DNA of 64,000 nucleotides from Lachnospiraceae bacterium (GCA_024690605.1 JAILOV010000078.1:1-64000), one strand, 5' to 3'; positions 15,960 through 25,017 are shown, counted from the stretch's first letter. Translations and numbers: made by a program. Notes: generated by a model from the sequence alone, not told the origin.

Positions 15960-16712
15960 ATGAACAACGGATATCAGTCAACCTTTCAGCGGATCGAGAT
16001 CAAGTATCTGCTCTCCGATATACAGTATCGCGCGTTGCGTGCAAGATTGCGGGACATCGCCGAAGTCGACGCCTACGGCAGGACTTCCATATTGAACATC
16101 TACTACGACACACCGGATGATACGCTGATCCGCCGCTCGCTGGAAAAGCCGGTCTACAAGGAAAAGCTGCGGCTCCGTACATATGGCACACCGTCTGATC
16201 GGTCGCCGGCTTTTGTGGAGATCAAGAAAAAATATAACGGTGTCGTCTACAAACGACGCGTGAGCCTGCCCTATGATGAGGCCTGTGAATTTTTAAACGG
16301 AAAACAGCTGAACGGACGACAACTGGCTGACACACGGGGCCTGAATGCACAGATCATCGGTGAAATCGAATACTTCAAGGATTTCTACAAAAAACTGGCT
16401 CCCGCCATGGTGATCTCCTATGACCGCATCGCCATGGCCGGCATCGGCGATAAAGGGCTCCGTTTGACCTTTGACGATCACATCCGTTACCGCACGGGAT
16501 CCATGGATCTTCGCGCGGGCAACGGCGGCAGGGAACTGCTCTCTCCGGGGCAGCATCTGCTGGAGCTGAAGGTGGACGGGGCGATCCCGCTGGAACTGGC
16601 ACACATCTTCGCCGATCTGCATATCGTGCCCTGCTCGTTTTCCAAATACGGGAGAGGTTATGAGGATCGATGCAGAAGATCGATCTCCGTGAAAAAACGG
16701 TCAGCCGCCTGA
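15960..16712 (+). CDS. VTC-domain polyphosphate polymerase-like protein
   Basis: The protein has 250 residues and is a single tunnel-fold VTC/CYTH domain. The basic and acidic tunnel residues can be matched: Glu13 and Lys15, Arg71 and Arg73, Glu87 and Lys89, Glu202 and Lys204, and the family end motif SKYGRG (228-233). Eukaryotic VTC4 makes polyphosphate from ATP; bacterial homologues are presumed but not all shown to do so. No SPX domain or membrane anchor is present. AAAGGAG stands 8 nt before the ATG. It is divergent from the regulator operon. Confidence 0.85.
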   Translation: MNNGYQSTFQRIEIKYLLSDIQYRALRARLRDIAEVDAYGRTSILNIYYDTPDDTLIRRSLEKPVYKEKLRLRTYGTPSDRSPAFVEIKKKYNGVVYKRRVSLPYDEACEFLNGKQLNGRQLADTRGLNAQIIGEIEYFKDFYKKLAPAMVISYDRIAMAGIGDKGLRLTFDDHIRYRTGSMDLRAGNGGRELLSPGQHLLELKVDGAIPLELAHIFADLHIVPCSFSKYGRGYEDRCRRSISVKKRSAA

Positions 16713-16716
16713 CGGC

Positions 16717-17592
16717 TCATTCCGCATTTGTTTTGTTTTCTTCCTCCGGGGCGCCGGTTTCTGCCGGCGTCTCTTCCTTTACGGGCTCTTCCTGTGTTTC
16801 TTCCGACGGTTTCTCAGCCAGATTCGCGGGATCCGTCGTCAGATACACCTCTCCGTCCGGTAAAAGTTCCAGATAGAAAAGGGCCTCCGGATTCATTTCT
16901 CCGATCACGCCGACGGGAAATCCGCAGCTTTCCTTTTCCTGCTGTTCCTTGTCGTCTGCCTGTTCCGACTTGCTGCTTCCCGACTCCGCACTGTTCTCCG
17001 GTTCCCGCAGAAGCCCGTACAGCCATATCTCCTGCGTGCTTTCCTCCATCGCGGTCATCGTCACACCCGCCAGCGTCTCTCCGTTTGCGAGCGGACGGTC
17101 CATCCGCAAAATCTCGGAAAGACGGCCCTCCGTTCCCTGCATCCAGGAAAGACCGAGGAAGTTCCTGCCGCTTTTGTTCCGGATATGAAAGGTCAGCGTG
17201 ACCCTGCCTTCCCGCTCTTTGCGCTCCTGCTCCTCTTCCTGCGCGGTCTGATCGAGCTGTTCCTGCATTTCCGCATAAGCGTCCGTCAGCTCCCGCATGG
17301 GCGTGAGCAGATTCAGATCGATCTCCTCGTCGGTCATTGACGACGCGGCGATTTCCGACAGGGCGTCCGCCTGCTTCCCCGCCTCGGTCAGACGGACAAA
17401 AAGCGCGTCATCACAGATCGCGTCATAGGTCTCTTCCGCGTGTGCACGCGCACCGGCGAGCGCCTCACGCACTTCCTTAACCTCCGCGAGCTTCGCCGAA
17501 GATGCCTTGCCGCAGCCGCAGAAAAGGAGCATGGCCGCGACCGCAAAGATCAGGATTCCTGCAGGTTTTGTTCTGATTCCCATAAGATGCAT
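16717..17592 (-). CDS. Lipoprotein of unknown function
   Basis: The protein has 291 residues. The signal peptide ends in LFCGC (lipobox Cys). A helical region (about 30-125) with a charged QEEEQERKEREGR segment is followed by a beta-rich domain (about 128-245), then a Glu/Pro-rich tail. The beta domain contains VTLTFHIRNKSGRNFLGL, resembling an interaction fold, but I do not recognise a family. The start is ATG 17592 or 17583; neither has a Shine-Dalgarno sequence, and a TATAAT lies only 8 nt upstream. It is convergent with the VTC gene, with 4 bp between stops. Confidence 0.7.
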   Translation of the reverse strand: MHLMGIRTKPAGILIFAVAAMLLFCGCGKASSAKLAEVKEVREALAGARAHAEETYDAICDDALFVRLTEAGKQADALSEIAASSMTDEEIDLNLLTPMRELTDAYAEMQEQLDQTAQEEEQERKEREGRVTLTFHIRNKSGRNFLGLSWMQGTEGRLSEILRMDRPLANGETLAGVTMTAMEESTQEIWLYGLLREPENSAESGSSKSEQADDKEQQEKESCGFPVGVIGEMNPEALFYLELLPDGEVYLTTDPANLAEKPSEETQEEPVKEETPAETGAPEEENKTNAE

Positions 17593-17615
17593 AAATAGTA
17601 TTATAATATAGGATC

Positions 17616-18737
17616 ATGAAAAAAGCGAACCGACGACGGATCCTGCTGCTCATCTTCTGCGTCCTGTTTAACGCCGCCGCATGGATGAGCCGCGGGTTTT
17701 CCGACTGGTATACCAACTGCATTTTTCCCTTATGGGGCAGGACCTATGGCCGGCTGACGAGTCTCTTTCCGTTTTCCGTCGGCGAGTGGGCGATCCTGTT
17801 CGGTCTTCTGTGGCTCTTTGTGCTCTTTCTTCGAACCGTTCTTGCTCTGCCCGCTCGAATGGCAAAAAAGGAAAAGCGGTTTCGCAAAAGTCTCGGCCGC
17901 ATGCCTGCGCTGACCGCGGATCTGCTGACCGGCATCGCTCTCATCATGAGCCTCAACTGCTTTGTGCTCTATCACTGCACGCCTCTGGACAGACGTGCCG
18001 ATGAACACGCTTTTTCGCAGACGGAACTCGCCGCCCTGCGTGATCTGATCGTTGAAGAATGCAATGAACGCGCGGCAACGATCGCACGGGATCCCGACGG
18101 ACAGGCCGTGTTTTCCGATGAGCCGGAGGAGCTGGCACGCACGGCTGTCCGGACTCTCGGAACGCGTCTTTTTCCCCGGCTTGGCGGCTACAGCGTCCGG
18201 CCCAAAACCTTTTTCTTCTCGGATTTCGTGAGCCAGCAATACATGATGGGATACTACTTTCCCTTTACCATGGAGGCCAATATCAACGGACGGATGGAGA
18301 CGCTGAACCGACCCTTCACGATGTGCCATGAACTCGCGCACACGCACGGCTACATCTACGAAGACGAAGCCAATCTGATCGGTTTTCTTGCCTGCCTGTC
18401 CTCCGATGACCCCGCCTTTGTCTACAGCGGCTATCTCGGGGTCCTTCCCTATGTCAACCGTGATTTTCATGACAACGTCGGTGATGAGATCTACGCGGCG
18501 CATCCGGCGATCTCCGATCAGGTGCGGGTCGATGTGCAGTTTCTTTCCAAAGAGAGTTGGGCGGCTGTAGAAAAGAATGCCGTCCTTGACACGGAAATGG
18601 TGCGGCGTGCGGCGGATACCTTTATCGATCAGAATCAGAAGTTGAACGGTGTCCGTGCCGGAAAAGCCAGCTACTCCCACGTGGTCGCACTGCTGCTTTC
18701 TTATTACGCGGGAGAAGCTTCGTATCTTCAACCCTGA
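17616..18737 (+). CDS. DUF3810 membrane protein with HExxH motif
   Basis: The protein has 373 residues. Three membrane helices (about 9-27, 57-80, 100-120) precede a soluble domain containing MCHELAHTHG, a zinc-metalloprotease HExxH core, followed by EDEANLIGFLAC with a possible third ligand Glu. This matches DUF3810 proteins, whose function is unknown; a membrane-bound peptidase is plausible. A TATAAT at 17602-17607 is so close to the ATG that the mRNA may be nearly leaderless. Confidence 0.8.
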   Translation: MKKANRRRILLLIFCVLFNAAAWMSRGFSDWYTNCIFPLWGRTYGRLTSLFPFSVGEWAILFGLLWLFVLFLRTVLALPARMAKKEKRFRKSLGRMPALTADLLTGIALIMSLNCFVLYHCTPLDRRADEHAFSQTELAALRDLIVEECNERAATIARDPDGQAVFSDEPEELARTAVRTLGTRLFPRLGGYSVRPKTFFFSDFVSQQYMMGYYFPFTMEANINGRMETLNRPFTMCHELAHTHGYIYEDEANLIGFLACLSSDDPAFVYSGYLGVLPYVNRDFHDNVGDEIYAAHPAISDQVRVDVQFLSKESWAAVEKNAVLDTEMVRRAADTFIDQNQKLNGVRAGKASYSHVVALLLSYYAGEASYLQP

Positions 18738-18804
18738 TATCCCTCTTCCCCGTTGGCTGACCGTTTACCTTCTGCCCGGGAAGAGGCACATCGGGTTTTC
18801 GTCT

Positions 18805-19980
18805 TTACTGCGCGGGTGCGGCGGGTGCCGCCTCTGCTGCCTGCGCAGCCTCCGGTGCGGGCGCCGGCTGCGGCTGCGGCTGTGACGGATCGAAGTTTTC
18901 CGGCGCGGTGACACGGCCGTCCTTGCCGAAGGTAACCTCCACACCGCCGACCGCGATCTTCGTGTTTTTTATCATCTTGCCGTCCTCACCGAAACAGTAA
19001 AGCTCCGGCCACTGCCCGGACCAGCCGACATAAGGGATACCGTTGCTGTCAAGCAGATAGGCGTCCTTGCCGATGACCTGAAGTCCTGTCAGGAGCTTGC
19101 CGCCCTGCGCGGGATCCAGATAATGCCAGCCGAGCGAATCCTGGAACCACCCCGTCTGAACGGCTCCGTTGTCCGAAGGCTCGCAGACATAGCGTTCACC
19201 GTTATATTCCACCCAGCCGTACTGCTTGCGGTAATTGATATACAGATACGTCTTGTCACCGCGCGTGGTGAATCCCTCCGGGATGATGAAATTGAACAGA
19301 TCCTTATAAAGATGGTTGACATCCACACGATAACCGATGCCCTTGATCTGGCCGTGGCTGGAAGACTGCCACATCGTATATTCACCGTTGTACTCCAGTT
19401 TGTCACTGTACTGAGCGATCCATTTGTCATATTTGATGTTGCCCAGACGGGACTGGAACCAGTTGCGGTAAGAATACACCATCGGATAGTACCCCGCAGC
19501 CGCGATCACATCGCAGAAAGCGGTGACAATGGTTGCCTGATCCTGCGGAGAGATCCCTTTCAGGGAGGAATCCTCATAGTCGATCGCCACAGGGAAGCTC
19601 ACCGTATAGGGCGCGATCGCGTTCAGGACCATGGTCGCTTCCGCCTGTGCCGCTTCCACGGACTTGGCATAAGAGTAGAAATAGACGCCGGTGCGCATAC
19701 CGACCGCGTTGGCTCCCTTCATGTTGGCGACAAACTGCTCATCGATCCCCTTCTCCGTTGAGCCGACGCGGACCAGCGCAAACTGCACACCGTCATCCTT
19801 GACCGCCTGCCAGTTGATCGCTCCCTGATACTTGGAGACATCGATACCGGCCGCATAGTGTGTCGCGGCCTGCGCCTGCGATCCGGCCGCAGGCGATCCG
19901 ACCGCCAGTACCAGCATACACAATGCGCCGAGCAGACCTGCCAGCTGTTTTCTGCAACGATTTTTTTCCGGCTTCTTCAT
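18805..19980 (-). CDS. Secreted GH25 muramidase (lysozyme)
   Basis: The protein has 391 residues. A signal peptide ends near residue 39 (QAQAAT). The GH25 barrel (about 42-240) has the N-terminal Asp in GIDVSKYQG (Asp47) and the catalytic DYED with Asp134 and Glu136. Residues 243-370 contain choline-binding-like repeats (GWVEYNGERY, TGWFQDSLGWHYL, YCFGEDGKM) that may bind the wall. An Ala/Pro/Gln tail follows. It would cut the MurNAc-GlcNAc bond of peptidoglycan. It is last in the kinase-regulator-ligase operon and overlaps the ligase gene by 4 bp. Confidence 0.92.
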   Translation of the reverse strand: MKKPEKNRCRKQLAGLLGALCMLVLAVGSPAAGSQAQAATHYAAGIDVSKYQGAINWQAVKDDGVQFALVRVGSTEKGIDEQFVANMKGANAVGMRTGVYFYSYAKSVEAAQAEATMVLNAIAPYTVSFPVAIDYEDSSLKGISPQDQATIVTAFCDVIAAAGYYPMVYSYRNWFQSRLGNIKYDKWIAQYSDKLEYNGEYTMWQSSSHGQIKGIGYRVDVNHLYKDLFNFIIPEGFTTRGDKTYLYINYRKQYGWVEYNGERYVCEPSDNGAVQTGWFQDSLGWHYLDPAQGGKLLTGLQVIGKDAYLLDSNGIPYVGWSGQWPELYCFGEDGKMIKNTKIAVGGVEVTFGKDGRVTAPENFDPSQPQPQPAPAPEAAQAAEAAPAAPAQ

Positions 19981-21425
19981 TCATTTTCCCCCGTATGACA
20001 GTTTTGACTGAACGCCATGCCGATCAGAATGTACAGCATCGGCGTTGCGGATACCGTGCGGAAGGTAACTGCCTGCACGGCACCAAGAGTTACCATAGCA
20101 AATAAAGCGGCGAGCGTCAAGCCGTTTCGCGGCTGCTTCAGGCGCGCGCAAAGCTTGACGCATGCGGAAAGCATAAACACGGACCAGCTGACTGCGGCAA
20201 GGATACCCTCATCGATGAGGACCGTGAGCATCTCCGCGTGAGCGTTGGTCAGTCTTGCCGCTCCGAAAGCCGTGGTCACGAGCAGATTGATATGCGGAGA
20301 GGCATAGGCATAGACGGCGAAATTATCCGGGCCGATCCCGAACAGGCGCCGGAGTAGCGGCAGCTCTCGCCACAGTTCCCAGGAAATGCGCCAGATCGCT
20401 CCGCGGCCGTTACCGAATTCATCGGAAGCGTGCGTGATCAGCGGTACCGACGTGAATCTGCTCCTGTCGAGTCTGGCTGCCGGATCGATCCATTGAAACA
20501 GCCGGATCGTCGCGGATGGTTCGGACCAGAATAGCGGAAGCAAAAGGATCCCGCAGAAGATCAGCAGAAGAAGGAGCGCAAATATCCCCCGGAAAAAACG
20601 GGGGCCGCGGCCGGTCTCCGATCGAAATGCCGAAAATGCGAGCATGGCGGGAATACTGATGCCAAGAATGATAAGCCCTGCACTTGCTCCCTGCGAGATG
20701 GCGGACAGATCCACCAGCAGCAACAGAAGCAGCGCACCCACACGACCGGTCATCGAAAGGGCATTTTTCCTGACCGGGTTCTCCTTCACAGACCGGGCAT
20801 CATCTCTTCTCAGCAGCACCGCACAGGCCACTGCACAGGCCATCGCCAGATAACCGCAATACCAGTCCACATTCCCGATCGTGGAGACAAAGGAATAGTC
20901 AAATCCCCTGAAGGGCAGGATCGGCAGGCCGAGGCGGTCGGTGATCGCGAGGAGGAGAACCGCTCCCGCACAGAGACAGCCGATGAACGCCACCGGTTTC
21001 AGCCTTACAGGGAACAGTCGTGCGAAAAAGTAGAACGCGATAAACAAAAGTTCCGTAAGCCACCCCAGATGCCATCCGGTCGTTCCCCAGAGAGATTCCG
21101 TCCGGTCAAAGGACAGCAGATGGCTGCAGGTCAGAAAAAAAGCATAACTCAGTGCTGCCGCATCCGTCAGGCAGAACCGTTTGGAGAGCTTTGCGCGGCC
21201 GGCCTTCACCAGCCGGATCACCGCACATAGAAAAAGCGGGACGATAAACGGCAGAGAGACCAGACGATAGGCCTCAAACTTGGCGTTTCCCAGATCGCGG
21301 TAGCCGTCCTTCATGTAGAAAGAGAGCACGGGGATCAGCACGAAAAGATACGCCGCAAAAAGGATCCCGCCGATCCGTTCCGCTGACGGAAGCTTCTTCG
21401 TTTTTGCGTTTTCCGCGCCGCTCAC
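19977..21425 (-). CDS. O-antigen ligase-family membrane protein
   Basis: The protein has about 482 residues and around twelve membrane helices. The large extracytoplasmic loop holds IGPDNFAVYAYA and NAHAEMLTVLIDEGILA, typical of the Wzy_C/O-antigen ligase family. In Gram-positives such proteins polymerise surface glycans or attach them to wall polymers. I chose GTG 21425, which overlaps the regulator stop as GTGA; an ATG at 21452 lies inside the regulator. It is co-transcribed with a wall hydrolase, which suggests a joint wall-remodelling role. Confidence 0.8.
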   Translation of the reverse strand: MSGAENAKTKKLPSAERIGGILFAAYLFVLIPVLSFYMKDGYRDLGNAKFEAYRLVSLPFIVPLFLCAVIRLVKAGRAKLSKRFCLTDAAALSYAFFLTCSHLLSFDRTESLWGTTGWHLGWLTELLFIAFYFFARLFPVRLKPVAFIGCLCAGAVLLLAITDRLGLPILPFRGFDYSFVSTIGNVDWYCGYLAMACAVACAVLLRRDDARSVKENPVRKNALSMTGRVGALLLLLLVDLSAISQGASAGLIILGISIPAMLAFSAFRSETGRGPRFFRGIFALLLLLIFCGILLLPLFWSEPSATIRLFQWIDPAARLDRSRFTSVPLITHASDEFGNGRGAIWRISWELWRELPLLRRLFGIGPDNFAVYAYASPHINLLVTTAFGAARLTNAHAEMLTVLIDEGILAAVSWSVFMLSACVKLCARLKQPRNGLTLAALFAMVTLGAVQAVTFRTVSATPMLYILIGMAFSQNCHTGENE

Positions 21426-22111
21426 ACCCGGAACCGGTAGCCCACGCCCCATATCGTCTCGATGTACTGCGGGTTGGATGTGTCCGCCTCGATCTTCTCC
21501 CGGATCTTTTTGATGTGCACCGTCACCGTGGCGATATCTCCGACGGAGTCCATGTTCCAGATCTTGCGGAACAGTTCTTCCTTGGAAAAAACATGATTCG
21601 GATTCTCGGCAAGAAACGCCAGCAGATCAAATTCCTTGGTTGTGAAATTCTTCTCCGCGCCGTCGATCGTGACGCGTCTGGCTGTCTTATCGATCCTGAG
21701 ACCCCGGATCTCGATGACGTCATTGGGTTTCACGCCGGATCCGACCAGCCGCTCATAGCGCGCAAGGTGTGCTTTGACGCGGGCCACCAGCTCCGACGGA
21801 GAAAACGGCTTGGTGATGTAATCATCCGCGCCGAGTCCCAGTCCGCGGATCTTGTCGATATCATCTTTTTTGGCCGACACCATCAGGACCGGGATATCCT
21901 TGTTCTCGCGCAGCTGCCGGCAGACTTCGAATCCGTCCATTCCGGGCAGCATCAGATCAAGGATCACCAGATCAAAATCCTTTTCCAGCGCGGCTTTCAG
22001 TCCGCTCTCACCGTCCGCGCACACCTCTACCGTAAAATCGGAAAGCTCCAGATAATCCTTTTCCAGATCGGCGATCGACTCCTCATCCTCGATGATCAGG
22101 ATCCTGCTCAT
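21422..22111 (-). CDS. OmpR-family response regulator
   Basis: The protein has 229 residues. The receiver has Glu8-Asp9, phospho-acceptor Asp52 and Lys101. The winged helix carries FTTKEFDLLAFLAENPN and ends IWGVGYRFRV. It follows its kinase by 25 bp and is coupled to the O-antigen ligase gene. Targets are not visible from this sequence, apart from the possibility of autoregulation. Confidence 0.93.
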   Translation of the reverse strand: MSRILIIEDEESIADLEKDYLELSDFTVEVCADGESGLKAALEKDFDLVILDLMLPGMDGFEVCRQLRENKDIPVLMVSAKKDDIDKIRGLGLGADDYITKPFSPSELVARVKAHLARYERLVGSGVKPNDVIEIRGLRIDKTARRVTIDGAEKNFTTKEFDLLAFLAENPNHVFSKEELFRKIWNMDSVGDIATVTVHIKKIREKIEADTSNPQYIETIWGVGYRFRV

Positions 22112-22136
22112 GAATTACCTCCTCTCGCAACATCAT

Positions 22137-23228
22137 TCAGGAAACGTCACTGTCTCCGGTTCGTTCCTGATACTTCCTTAACACGATATGCATCGTAGTC
22201 CCCTCGCCCTCCTTACTGGTTGCCCAGATATAGCCGCCGTGGTCCTCGATGATCTTTTTCACGATCGAAAGACCGATCCCGGAACCGCCGACACGGGAAT
22301 TGCGGGACGCGTCCGTGCGGTAGAAACGGTCAAAGATATTTGCCAGATCCTTCTGCGGGATCCCGCGCCCGTTGTCTTCGATCTCGATACGGATCGCGTC
22401 AACCTCGTCAAGGATACGGATATCGATCAGACCGGAGCCGTCATCACGGCCGAGATACTTGACGCTGTTACCGACAATATTGCCGATCACACGGGACAGC
22501 TGTTCCGGATCCGCAATGATCCGCGTGCCGGGCGAGGTGAGGTTCGCAAAATCCAGTTTGATCCCGCGGCTCTCCAGATCCATGCCGAGCTCATCGACAC
22601 AGTCACTGAAATAATCCGCCACGTCGAGCCGCTGGAAATGGTAGGGGATCCGGTTGTTATCGATACTGGAGTACAGCGTGAGCTCATTGATCAGGCGGTT
22701 CATATCCTCCGCCTTGTTGACGATCGTGCGCAGGTACTTCTCCCTCTTTTCCGGCGTGTCGGCGACGCCCTCCAAAAGCCCTTCGGCATAGCCCTTGACG
22801 GTGGTGATCGGTGTCTTGAGATCATGGGAGATGTTGCTCACCAGCTCCTGATTCTGTCTCTCATGGAGAAGCTTCTCCTCCGCCGACTCCTTGAGCCGCA
22901 GCCGCATATCCTCATAACTCCGGTAGAGCTCGCCGATCTCTCCCTTCTTTTCCGAATCCTGTGTCGCTTCGGCATCCAGCAGCCGGTACTCAAAATCGCC
23001 GTCGCGGATGTGCTGCATCGCGTGATTGAGCTCGTTGATCGGCCCGGTCACACCCCGGCTGATCCAGACTGTCAAAAGAAGGCTGGTAAAGGTGAGCACC
23101 AGCGCGATCGCGAGCATCTCCTCCACCCGGATCGCGTGACCGATCCCCGCCAGCACACCGGTGATAAGGACTAACGGCAGGATGACCATGGTGATTCCGT
23201 TCACGATCAGTTTGGTCTTTAGTCTCAT
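22137..23228 (-). CDS. Intramembrane-sensing-type histidine kinase
   Basis: The protein has 363 residues. Two membrane helices (about 9-30 and 38-57) are joined by only a few residues, so there is no real extracellular sensor domain. A HAMP-like linker (to about 115) precedes the H-box SNISHDLKTP with phospho-His135, the N-box NIVGNSVKY and the G-box GSGIGLSIV. Short-loop kinases of this type usually sense envelope stress through the membrane or a partner transporter. It is the first gene of the operon with regulator, O-antigen ligase and GH25 lysozyme. Confidence 0.9.
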   Translation of the reverse strand: MRLKTKLIVNGITMVILPLVLITGVLAGIGHAIRVEEMLAIALVLTFTSLLLTVWISRGVTGPINELNHAMQHIRDGDFEYRLLDAEATQDSEKKGEIGELYRSYEDMRLRLKESAEEKLLHERQNQELVSNISHDLKTPITTVKGYAEGLLEGVADTPEKREKYLRTIVNKAEDMNRLINELTLYSSIDNNRIPYHFQRLDVADYFSDCVDELGMDLESRGIKLDFANLTSPGTRIIADPEQLSRVIGNIVGNSVKYLGRDDGSGLIDIRILDEVDAIRIEIEDNGRGIPQKDLANIFDRFYRTDASRNSRVGGSGIGLSIVKKIIEDHGGYIWATSKEGEGTTMHIVLRKYQERTGDSDVS

Positions 23229-23257
23229 GTTTTTCCCGATTCTCGGAACATTTGTGG

Positions 23258-23263
23258 TAAAAT
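23258..23263 (+). promoter_or_regulatory. Extended -10 element before the wall-anchored protein gene
   Basis: TGG followed by TAAAAT (23258-23263) forms an extended -10 without a clear -35. The start codon is only 9 nt beyond it. Confidence 0.35.
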
Positions 23264-23272
23264 ATCTTTGTT

Positions 23273-24229
23273 ATGGTTTCGATGCTGAAAAAGATGCTCC
23301 GGGGAATATGTGCATGCCGCACGGCTCTTTGTCTGTCTGCGGTCCTGTTGCTCTTCCCCCTGTGCGCGCTCCCGGTCCATGCCTCTGCGGAAAGCGCCGT
23401 TTTCATCACTCAGTCCGCCGCTCTGGAAACTTCTACGGTTCGCGGCCTTCTTGCCGATATCAGCGCGGATGTCCGCGGCCCCGCGTCTTCTTACACGCTG
23501 ACCATAGATTCCTGCGCCGGTGACGATGTCAAGGCACTCCTGCAGGGGACGCGCTATGATCTGATCGAGTGTTACGACCTGTCCCTCACGGCGGTAAATT
23601 CACAGAACATCACGCGCAATCCGCAGTTCGGCGATGTGACGATCACCATTCCGCTGGGTTCTTCCATGAATCCCGAAAAGGGCACCTTCGCGATCTACAC
23701 GATCAACACCGACGGTTCGCTTCAGAAGATTTCCTGCTCCGTCATCTACGGCAATTCCTCCGCTTACGCGGTACGGTTTCTGACGATCCACTTCTCAACC
23801 TATGCGATCGTTTATACCTCCGGCGGTTCCACCCGCGTCACCGGTTCCCGCAGGAATTCCTCCGCCTCCTCGGGCATCACTTCGATCACAAATAATAATA
23901 ACACAAACGCCGAAAACGGCGCATCCAACCGAAATGACGGTTCCGGAACGGGAAACAGCGGGACGGGGGCATCGGGATCCGGAAACAGAACAGGCACCGT
24001 GACCAACGGCGCGTCCAATGCTTCGGCATCGACAGGATCCTCTACTGCGATCGCCGCCTCGGCAAACGGCAAGGATCAGAACGGGAAAGGGCCGGACGGC
24101 AAGGATCCTTACTATGACAATCCAAAGACCGGTGATCGGCGCTACTACAGCACGATCTCTGCCGCTATTCTCGTCACGGCCTTCCTCTTCTTCGTGATCG
24201 CACGTTCAAAAAAGCGGATCAGCCGCTAG
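23273..24229 (+). CDS. Sortase-anchored surface protein (NPKTG motif)
   Basis: The protein has 318 residues. A signal peptide (about 1-39) ends in VHASA. A beta domain (about 40-180) contains GDVTITIPLG and YAIVYTS, like clostridial wall-anchored proteins. A Ser/Asn/Gly/Thr-rich linker (about 181-270) precedes DNPKTGD, a hydrophobic helix and the basic tail RSKKRISR, which is a sortase signal of the NPKTG type. The start may be ATG 23273 or the ATG three codons later; neither has a ribosome site. It is divergent from the kinase gene. No sortase gene is in the window. Confidence 0.78.
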   Translation: MVSMLKKMLRGICACRTALCLSAVLLLFPLCALPVHASAESAVFITQSAALETSTVRGLLADISADVRGPASSYTLTIDSCAGDDVKALLQGTRYDLIECYDLSLTAVNSQNITRNPQFGDVTITIPLGSSMNPEKGTFAIYTINTDGSLQKISCSVIYGNSSAYAVRFLTIHFSTYAIVYTSGGSTRVTGSRRNSSASSGITSITNNNNTNAENGASNRNDGSGTGNSGTGASGSGNRTGTVTNGASNASASTGSSTAIAASANGKDQNGKGPDGKDPYYDNPKTGDRRYYSTISAAILVTAFLFFVIARSKKRISR

Positions 24230-25006
24230 TCAGACCACTCCGATCCTGGAAACAAACTTCTTTGTCCGTTCCTCCTGCGGATGATCGATCACATCGGCAG
24301 CCTTTCCTTTTTCCACGATCACACCGCCGTCCATAAAAATGCAGTTGTCCGCGACATCACGCGCAAAGGCCATCTCATGCGTGACGATGATCATCGTGGT
24401 GTCCTTTTGCGCGAGCTCCCGGATCACGCGGAGCACCTCGCCGGTAAGTTCCGGATCCAGGGCGCTCGTCGGCTCGTCAAAGCAGAGGATATCCGGCTTC
24501 ATCGCCAGAGCCCTGGCGATCGCCACGCGCTGACACTGCCCGCCGGACAGCTGATGCGGATAATTATCCCTGCGGTCGGACAGACCCATGGTGTCAAGAA
24601 GAGCCGTGCCCTCCGCGATAATAGCCTCCTTCTTTGCCGCGTTCAGCTCCTTTCTTTCTTTCGCAATGAGTATCGGTGTGAGGGTTACATTCTCCAGCGC
24701 CGTGTACTGCGGGAACAGATGGAACGCCTGAAACACCAGGCCGAAATGCAGACGCTTCTTCCGGATCTCCCGCTCGCGGTAGGTGTTCTTCTCGTTTCCG
24801 TCGAACATGACGTCGCCGTTGACGACGATCCGTCCGGCATCCGGTGTTTCAAGAAAATTCAGGCACCGTAAGAGCGTCGTCTTGCCGCTTCCCGAGGAGC
24901 CGATGATAGACAGTGTCTCTCCACGCTCCATGGAAAAGGTGATGTCCGACAGCACCCGCGTCTCTTCGAAATTCTTTTGCAGATTCTGCACTTCCAGTAA
25001 CGACAT
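24230..25006 (-). CDS. Polar amino acid ABC transporter, ATP-binding subunit
   Basis: The protein has 258 residues. Walker A GSSGSGKT (36-43), Q-loop, signature LSGGQCQRVAIARA and Walker B ILCFDEPTSALDP are all intact, of the GlnQ/HisP type. I set the start at ATG 25006, 11 bp after the permease stop with AAAGGGAA upstream; the frame stays open 37 codons further into the permease, which is not likely used. It is the last gene of the three-gene transporter operon. Confidence 0.93.
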   Translation of the reverse strand: MSLLEVQNLQKNFEETRVLSDITFSMERGETLSIIGSSGSGKTTLLRCLNFLETPDAGRIVVNGDVMFDGNEKNTYREREIRKKRLHFGLVFQAFHLFPQYTALENVTLTPILIAKERKELNAAKKEAIIAEGTALLDTMGLSDRRDNYPHQLSGGQCQRVAIARALAMKPDILCFDEPTSALDPELTGEVLRVIRELAQKDTTMIIVTHEMAFARDVADNCIFMDGGVIVEKGKAADVIDHPQEERTKKFVSRIGVV

Positions 25007-25017
25007 GGCAATTCCCT

